Assembly: GCF_902168135.1 (NCBI RefSeq)
Contig: NZ_CABHOL010000012.1
Span: forward strand, 1 to 64,000
Length of the DNA stretch: 64,000 nucleotides
From: an uncultured Fluviicola sp.
Lineage (GTDB): Bacteria > Bacteroidota > Bacteroidia > Flavobacteriales_D > Crocinitomicaceae
Direction of reading: 5' to 3'
Shown here: positions 58,932 through 64,000 of the stretch, piece after piece
Position numbering within the stretch: the stretch's first letter is position 1
How the letters are laid out: every line of letters begins with the position of its first letter
Position numbers and translations under genes: made by a program
Notes under the pieces: generated by a model
Databases searched by the model: none
Told to the model about the DNA's origin: nothing
What the model saw: only the letters and a program-made list of their open reading frames with translations

Positions 58932-61900
58932 CTAGTTTGGAGTTTCAAAGTACAAGGTAACTAAAGTTCCGATTGCCCGACCATTTTCGTCAATTAAATC
59001 TTCAATTTCAAATTCGTTCTGTTTCTTCGTTCGTAAAGTCAGTGAGCGCAATCTATCCTTCGTAATCTGAAGACCGACGCTTCCTTCTTTCAGCGAACGT
59101 TTACGGTTGTTTTCTTTGGCCTTCTCTCTTCCTATACCATTATCCTGCACCATTACGTACAATCCGCTGTGTTGTTTCTGGAAGGAGACCCGAATTTTCC
59201 CGCCTTCTTCGGTCCTTGGCATCAGGCCGTGCCAAATCGCGTTTTCAATAAAAGGCTGGATGATCATTGGCGGAATCTGGCAATCCAACACCTCCTGTCC
59301 GTCGATCTGGAGGTCAAAATCAAAATCCTGGTCGAATCGCAGACGTTCAAATTCCAGGTATAATTTCAGGGATTGGATTTCATCATAAACCGTGATCATA
59401 TCCTGGCGTGAGTAATTCAGGATCATACGCAGCAATTTGGAAAACTTAGCAATGTAATCAGCCGCATTATCTACCTCATCTTTCAAAATAAACAAGCGGA
59501 TCGAATTCAAACTATTGAACAGGAAATGCGGGTTCATTTGAGCTCTAAGCGCTCTGGACTCCAGTTCGTTGATCTGAAGGCTGAATTCCGCTTTCATCTG
59601 CTCGGTGCTTTGGATGCGTTTAATACGCGAACGCATGAAGAACCAGATACTAAAAGCAATAACCAGGGAAGCCAGGGTAATGAACCACCAGCGCCTCCAG
59701 AACGGTTTGGTGATTTTGAATGAATAGGAAGTAATTGTGGATTCATCTCCCTCCGCAACCTGTACCTGGAAAATATACTTCCCACTGGGAAGATTGTGGT
59801 AAAGTGCTTCGTTCTTTTGATTCCCGTTGATCCATTTATTATCCAGTCCAAGCATGCGGTAACTCACCAGGTTATTCTCCGCATTTGAAAAATCCCGGAT
59901 CCCGAATTCGAAAACAAGGTTATTCTGATCATAATCATACTTAAACTTATCTGTAGAGAACCTGCTCATTCCGTTCATATCCCGGACCTGCATGATATAA
60001 GGGACCGCTTTTTTGCGAACTGGCAGCTGCTTGGAAAACTCACCGACGATGTAGGAATTTGACTGCAGGAAATAAATTGAATCCGGAGTTATATTTATAC
60101 TGAATATATCGTTAACCCCGTTCCGTTTTTCCAGGCTCTGAACTTTTCCGGAAATGGTATTCACGATGGCTATGCAAGACGGATTCAATATCCACAGCCT
60201 GTTTGAATGGTCGAGAACCAACTGGTTTACCTCATCATTCTGCAAACCGTTGAAAGACGTAAATTTGTTCTGAAGTTTTTTGGTCTTAAGGTCATAACAC
60301 CAAACACCACTTGCACGCGTCCCGATCCATAACTTTTTTTGGGGACAGATTGCCAGACAAGTAATCTGGTCGGTATTTTCGTGGTTAAACAATTTTATAC
60401 GCTCCAGTTGCCTTGATTGAATATGGTAACGGTACAATTGCTCATTTTCAGAAAAATAGACCGAATTGCCCTGGTTAACCATTGTGAGCGGAAAATGTTC
60501 CCGGGTCTCATCCCGTTTGCTCTTTGTGGAAATGGAATAGATTCGGCTGAATGAGAAGTCGGAAAGCCGGTAACAAAGCAAACTGGCATCCAGGGTACCG
60601 ATAAACAATAACGAATCCCCGACTAGCAGCGAATTCTGAAAACGCTTATCAATGGATTGATGGTCAGGATAGAGCATTTTTTTCGCTATCCGGTATTGCG
60701 GATCAATACGCAAAAGACCGTTTGCCCCTACTACCACCATGCTTCCGTCTGCGAGGTAATAGAACGATTTCACATCAACCAAACCATCCAACCGCAGCAT
60801 TTCAGGACCATTACCCAATATACGTTTTAAAGTGGTAAACGAACCGTCTAAAAGCTGGTAACCATTCTTTTTATCCGGCGAATAGCGTACCGCATGCAAT
60901 TGCATATCGGTTTTGATCTTTGTGCCATAAATCAATGATTCGTCATGCACAAAAAGTCCGGCATTGGAACTTGCAATTGCCAGTTGAGAACCGAATTTGG
61001 TAATGTGAAAAGGCATCACAGCGCTTCTTTCCGATTCTTCGTATCGCACAAATTCTTTCTTGCTGGTGTCGAAAAGTATGATCTCTTTATTCAAAATGCA
61101 CAGATAAAGATACCTTGGGTCGCGCCATTCGATGGATGAAATTTCCTGGTATTTCAAATCGTCTATAGAGATCGGAAAAGATTTGAACAAGCCCTGGTAT
61201 TGGTCAAAATACAGCAAACCTCCCTTTCTTAATCCGATAAACAAATTCCCTTTACTATCCTGGACGGCACAGGTCATATCATTCCGGTAACTGAAGGTCG
61301 ACCCGGGATTGATATCGGTGGAACGTTTGAACTTAAAGGATTTCCATTGGCGTTTCCTTATCTCAAACTTGTATAAACCGTCCATTGCACAAATCCATAA
61401 TTTATCAGGATCCAATCGGTCGGGCACAATTTCATTTAAACCTGTGACTTTTTCGTCCGTTGGGTAGAATGAAAAACGCCGGGTTTTCTTCTTTTTCGGG
61501 TCAAAAGAATAGAGTTTCCCCTCAACGGAAGTATACCAGATCGTTTTGTTTAAAATGGTCAAAGCACTGATACGGTTACTCCCGAAGTATGGAATATTGC
61601 GTTTGTTGTAATTGGAAATGCGGAATGTCTCCGTTTCAATGGCTATCAATCCTTTGTTATAGGTAAAAGCCCAGATCGTTTTATCACCGTCAAAAACCAA
61701 CCCCTGGATGTCGTTCGATGCGATGGAAAGGGAATCCACAGGATCGTGTTTGAAGTGAATGAAACGCTGCCCGTCAAATCGTTCGATACCTTTTGGAGTC
61801 GCCAGCCAGATGAATCCTTTTTGGTCATAGGCAACATCCCTGATCTCATTCGAAATCAATCCGTTCTCTTTGGAATACTGGATCAGGCCCCTCTGAGCGA

Positions 61901-61949
61901 AAAGAGAGAGATTTAACAGTGAAAAAAGCAACCAAAGCCGGAATTTCAT
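58932..61949 (-). CDS. Sensor histidine kinase with beta-propeller input and Y_Y_Y domain
   Basis: A 1005-residue membrane protein. A signal peptide precedes about 12-14 propeller blades of the Reg_prop type (residues about 20-640; KGFIWLATPKGIERFDGQRF, KKLWIGTRASGVWCYDL), then a Y_Y_Y-like domain (YRMLGLDNKWINGN), one helix (WWFITLASLVIAFSIWFF), and a LytS-type kinase core: MNPHFLFNSLNSIRLFIL with the phospho-His, and QPFIENAIWHGLM as N-box. Such hybrid-like sensors often respond to glycans in Bacteroidota. Pairs with the LytTR regulator. Confidence 0.92.
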   Translation of the reverse strand: MKFRLWLLFSLLNLSLFAQRGLIQYSKENGLISNEIRDVAYDQKGFIWLATPKGIERFDGQRFIHFKHDPVDSLSIASNDIQGLVFDGDKTIWAFTYNKGLIAIETETFRISNYNKRNIPYFGSNRISALTILNKTIWYTSVEGKLYSFDPKKKKTRRFSFYPTDEKVTGLNEIVPDRLDPDKLWICAMDGLYKFEIRKRQWKSFKFKRSTDINPGSTFSYRNDMTCAVQDSKGNLFIGLRKGGLLYFDQYQGLFKSFPISIDDLKYQEISSIEWRDPRYLYLCILNKEIILFDTSKKEFVRYEESERSAVMPFHITKFGSQLAIASSNAGLFVHDESLIYGTKIKTDMQLHAVRYSPDKKNGYQLLDGSFTTLKRILGNGPEMLRLDGLVDVKSFYYLADGSMVVVGANGLLRIDPQYRIAKKMLYPDHQSIDKRFQNSLLVGDSLLFIGTLDASLLCYRLSDFSFSRIYSISTKSKRDETREHFPLTMVNQGNSVYFSENEQLYRYHIQSRQLERIKLFNHENTDQITCLAICPQKKLWIGTRASGVWCYDLKTKKLQNKFTSFNGLQNDEVNQLVLDHSNRLWILNPSCIAIVNTISGKVQSLEKRNGVNDIFSINITPDSIYFLQSNSYIVGEFSKQLPVRKKAVPYIMQVRDMNGMSRFSTDKFKYDYDQNNLVFEFGIRDFSNAENNLVSYRMLGLDNKWINGNQKNEALYHNLPSGKYIFQVQVAEGDESTITSYSFKITKPFWRRWWFITLASLVIAFSIWFFMRSRIKRIQSTEQMKAEFSLQINELESRALRAQMNPHFLFNSLNSIRLFILKDEVDNAADYIAKFSKLLRMILNYSRQDMITVYDEIQSLKLYLEFERLRFDQDFDFDLQIDGQEVLDCQIPPMIIQPFIENAIWHGLMPRTEEGGKIRVSFQKQHSGLYVMVQDNGIGREKAKENNRKRSLKEGSVGLQITKDRLRSLTLRTKKQNEFEIEDLIDENGRAIGTLVTLYFETPN

Positions 61950-62145
61950 GTCACCAATTTCGAAACTATATTTTAAATAACGTTCGTTTTTGGATAAGAA
62001 TATTATCTGTTTACTTTTCGATTGGCATGAACTTTGATTAAAATTATCCCGTTAACATGATAAATTAAACCGTTTAATCAATAGAGGCACAAACTTTTAA
62101 CGATTAAAAAAAAATTACTGAATTTTATACTGCTTTTCTCCGCTT

Positions 62146-64000
62146 ATGTGTAAAAACCTCATACTGTTATTCCTGATTTTCTGGTCGATTCCGTCCCAGG
62201 CATCACACATTGTGGGAGGCGAAATTTATTACGACTACCTGGGCAACAATAATTATCGTTTCTACATAGCACTTTACCGTGATTGCGCTTCTACCGGTGC
62301 CTCTTATGATTCTCCCATGCCATTGAGTGTTTTTACGGGTACGGGAATCCGGATATCGGATGAGAATGTTACTTTCCCCGGAAGCACTGTTCTTCCAATC
62401 ATATTCAACAATCCCTGTATTACAGCTCCGAGCGGTATTTGTACCGAAAGAGCCATTTATACCGTAATCCTGAATTTACCGCCTTCCGTGAGCGGATATA
62501 TTGTGGCTTACCAGCGTTGCTGCCGCGGGCCTAATATCACGAACCTGGTGAGTCCGGACGATACCGGTTTAACGATCAAGGCAATCATTCCTCCGGGAGG
62601 TCAAAACCAGTACATCAACAGTTCTGCACGTTTCGTAAACTACCCGCCATTGGTTATCTGTAATAATGAGAACCTGAACTTCGACCACAGTGCGACGGAT
62701 CCCGACGGAGACAGTTTGTCTTATGAATTGGTAACACCGCATGCCGGCGCAAACTCCTTGAACCCGGCTCCGAATCCTATTCCCAATCCTCCATACCCGG
62801 ATGTAGTCTGGGGAGGTTCTTTCAACCAGGCAGTTCCGCTTGGCCCGGGCTCAACTACAACTATCAACCCGGTAACGGGACAATTGTTTGTAGATGCGAA
62901 CAACCTGGGACTTTACGTTGTCGGAATCCGGGTGAATGAATGGAGAGACGGGGTTTTGATCAGTTACGTAACCAGGGATTTCCTCTTTCGTGTTGTAAAC
63001 TGTAATGTACAGCTTTCTGCAATTGTAACGGAACAGGAAGATACCCCCGGATTTATTTCTTATTGCCAGGGATTGAGCTTTACCTTCGAAAATCAAAGTT
63101 TCGGGGCATCCAGCTATTATTGGGATTTTGGTGTTAGCGGAATTACAACGGACAATAGTACGGCTTTTGAACCTACTTATCTTTTCCCACAGCCGGGAAC
63201 TTATAATGTCATGCTGGTTGCAAATCCCGGATGGCCTTGTACCGACACTACTTATATGGAATTGATCCTTCAAAATCCTTTCGAAGTCGATTTTACGTTT
63301 GCTGATTCTACCTGTTTTATAGATAATACACTTGATTTCCAAAGCCAGATCATCAACGGTCCGCCTGCAACGCAATTCAGCTGGGATTTCGGCCCGAATG
63401 CCACCCCGGGAACATCTACGGCTGCAACCGTGAATAATGTCGCATTCAGTTCGTCGACCGGGAATGTTGTAACCCTGATCGGGACATACGATGTTTGTGC
63501 GGATACTGTTTCGAAGCCTATTTTCTTCTACGACAAGCCGGATCCGCAGGTCGGGTTCCAAACAAATCATGAGTGTATCGGGTATACACAGACCTTTGCC
63601 AACAATTCAACCGGGGCCATGTTGAACTATTCCTGGGATTTTGGTGTTCCGGGAATCACAACAGATGTCAGTACGGCAGTTTCGCCAACATATACTTTCC
63701 CTGCAGAAGGTACCTACCCGATTACTTTAATTGCTAGCAGCGGACCAAACTGCTCCGATACGATGGTCCAAAACATTACGATCTACGAACCGTTGAATGT
63801 TTCGTTTACACACAATGATTCCCTTTGCGTAACTAATAATAGTTTCAATTTTGTGGGGAACGTTACCGGCCCGTCAATCACCCAATATTCCTGGGATTTC
63901 GGAAGTCACGCGAATCCGTCCAATGCAACAAGTCTGAATGTAAATAATGTGGTTTATGATACCTCGGGAAGTTACCCGGTAACTCTAACTGCAAGCTTTC
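62146..64000 (+). CDS. Large PKD-repeat surface protein, T9SS cargo type (3' partial)
   Basis: ATG 62146 opens a frame that stays open to the window end (618 codons shown). A signal peptide (LILLFLIFWSIPSQA) is followed by SHIVGGEIYYDYLGNNNYRF, the opening typical of very large Bacteroidota surface proteins. Cadherin-like DPDGDSLSYELV and repeated PKD domains follow (SYYWDFG, FSWDFGP, YSWDFGVPG, YSWDFGS). A type B sorting domain is expected beyond the window, as in the gene at 1-885. Binding target unknown. Confidence 0.85.
   Translation, partial: MCKNLILLFLIFWSIPSQASHIVGGEIYYDYLGNNNYRFYIALYRDCASTGASYDSPMPLSVFTGTGIRISDENVTFPGSTVLPIIFNNPCITAPSGICTERAIYTVILNLPPSVSGYIVAYQRCCRGPNITNLVSPDDTGLTIKAIIPPGGQNQYINSSARFVNYPPLVICNNENLNFDHSATDPDGDSLSYELVTPHAGANSLNPAPNPIPNPPYPDVVWGGSFNQAVPLGPGSTTTINPVTGQLFVDANNLGLYVVGIRVNEWRDGVLISYVTRDFLFRVVNCNVQLSAIVTEQEDTPGFISYCQGLSFTFENQSFGASSYYWDFGVSGITTDNSTAFEPTYLFPQPGTYNVMLVANPGWPCTDTTYMELILQNPFEVDFTFADSTCFIDNTLDFQSQIINGPPATQFSWDFGPNATPGTSTAATVNNVAFSSSTGNVVTLIGTYDVCADTVSKPIFFYDKPDPQVGFQTNHECIGYTQTFANNSTGAMLNYSWDFGVPGITTDVSTAVSPTYTFPAEGTYPITLIASSGPNCSDTMVQNITIYEPLNVSFTHNDSLCVTNNSFNFVGNVTGPSITQYSWDFGSHANPSNATSLNVNNVVYDTSGSYPVTLTASF

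Noticed and set aside
62851-63570. 239-codon minus-strand frame near the window end
   Set aside because: Antisense to the PKD protein, whose signal peptide and repeated WDFG motifs make the plus strand the coding one.

Overview
The window looks like a chromosomal segment of a Bacteroidota bacterium, most likely Flavobacteriales and plausibly near Fluviicola/Crocinitomicaceae. The family name is inference. Support comes from type IX secretion (T9SS) cargo proteins with PKD repeats at both ends, a CHU_C/gliding-type sorting domain, PorD, a GldI-like lipoprotein, the order bamD-rpoZ-coaBC-porD-recN, many Bacteroidota-specific DUF families, and promoters with the Bacteroidota -7 box TAnnTTTG. There is no rRNA, CRISPR array, insertion sequence or prophage. 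One tRNA gene with a CAU anticodon lies near 52.9 kb.

Layout. 0-7.7 kb: end of a T9SS cargo gene, a YdcF-like protein, unrecognised secreted proteins, fabI, an MBL hydrolase. 7.7-22.2 kb: mostly minus-strand housekeeping: recN-porD-coaBC-rpoZ-bamD, a degenerate patatin-like protein, an M23/LysM peptidase, an FKBP/GldI/DHH operon, dapA, ligA. 22.2-28.2 kb: a six-gene plus-strand operon (DUF4178, a 52-residue membrane peptide, DUF350, a membrane-fused spermidine-synthase-like enzyme, a flavin oxidoreductase, a histidine-motif membrane protein) that looks like a polyamine-linked membrane or envelope system. 28.3-36.1 kb: RluA-type pseudouridine synthase, CDGSH Fe-S protein, prmC, a LysM protein, msrB, a TlpA-like thioredoxin, murA, DUF4290. 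36.1-40.4 kb: a complete dlt-like operon in the order C-D-X-B-A, with a 44-residue DltX-like microprotein ending in FIYQQF. Finding this in a Gram-negative is the strongest candidate here for an under-described system. 40.5-55.5 kb: lipoproteins, tandem DUF4199 paralogues, a GH108-type lysozyme, two Crp/Fnr regulators, a truncated-haemoglobin lipoprotein, a BlaI/M56-TonB pair, a 17-residue-repeat protein, the tRNA, a ChbG-like deacetylase, ctaA. 55.6-64 kb: small secreted proteins, a LytTR response regulator with a 1005-residue propeller histidine kinase, and the start of a second PKD cargo protein.

Non-coding structure is rich. It includes a family of 30-42 bp palindromes whose inner sequence varies but stays self-complementary, arrays of GTTCAAA/TTTGAAC units, inverted ACCGCAAAG elements, paired operator-like palindromes around a Crp/Fnr gene, and TAnnTTTG-like boxes only 4-5 nt from the start codon at about seven genes, which suggests leaderless transcripts. 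Gene names rest on motif recognition by eye; no database search was run.
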